The notes beneath the pieces are model-generated. The model was not told the origin of the DNA. It worked only from the letters and a program-made list of their open reading frames with translations, and did no database searches. 33,126 nucleotides of DNA, taken from an uncultured Alphaproteobacteria bacterium (lineage in GTDB: Bacteria > Pseudomonadota > Alphaproteobacteria > CAAHEQ01 > UBA3637). The stretch is taken from positions 1 through 33,126 of the forward strand of contig CASECF010000019.1 in the NCBI GenBank assembly GCA_949286245.1. Direction: 5' to 3'. This document shows, piece by piece, positions 33,036 to 33,126 of this stretch. Within the stretch, counting starts at the first letter, position 1. The number at the start of each line of letters is the position of its first letter. The position numbers were made by a program, and so were the translations under genes.

Positions 33036-33126
33036 TCATATTTAAAAGAAATGGAAAGAAAAAAATAACTCCACGTATGTATATTATTTATAACTTATTA
33101 AAATTTAAATAAATTATTTAATATTT

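Overview
The window looks like chromosomal DNA of an AT-rich, Gram-negative alphaproteobacterium, probably a host-associated or uncultured lineage. The evidence is an outer-membrane gene set (an LptF/LptG-type permease, a secretin and many lipoboxes), an alphaproteobacterial-style Hpt protein, and a ComEC whose degenerate C-terminus ends in an RPW motif. UGA is used as a normal stop by several genes (the methyltransferase, the response regulator, hsp33 and comEC), so the code is standard. No genus can be assigned from the sequence alone.

Left part (1-6000). A hypothetical gene is followed by two tandem paralogous small lipoproteins. Then a very compact run, sodB-galE-methyltransferase-GT2-GT-C, is driven by one strong promoter before sodB. 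It looks like an oxidative-stress enzyme cotranscribed with a small surface or lipid glycosylation module. A tRNA-Leu(GAG) follows at 6058-6142, then a duplicated 66-bp unit.

Middle (6400-21000). An Hpt protein, an OmpR-type regulator and an EnvZ-like kinase form a tight signalling operon. After about 0.5 kb of non-coding DNA comes a VirB2/TrbC-like pilin gene on the minus strand. Divergent from it is a seven-gene operon (10417-20965) of type IVb pilus (R64 PilL-PilR-like) machinery: an OmpA-like-ended periplasmic protein, a TcpQ-domain lipoprotein, a PilN-type secretin lipoprotein, a PilO-type protein, a PilP-type protein, a PilQ-type ATPase with a roughly 450-residue disordered and repeated N-terminus, and a PilR/GspF-type platform protein. 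No type IV prepilin or prepilin peptidase is present. The only pilin-like gene is the VirB2-type one, which makes this the most interesting locus in the window.

Right part (21000-33126). About 1.3 kb of gene-free DNA contains a tandem 185-bp duplication that looks like decayed coding sequence. A minus-strand Cys-rich lipoprotein follows. Next is a minus-strand cluster of hsp33, a lipoprotein gene, comEC and a possibly leaderless small lipoprotein, with recX divergent from hsp33. An lptG/lptF-type gene comes next, then a structured 134-bp element and a lipoprotein gene interrupted by an in-frame TGA in its signal peptide. This gene shares a leader element with the lipoprotein pair at the left end. 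The window ends with two unrecognised minus-strand genes and a Sel1/TPR-like protein, all minus strand.
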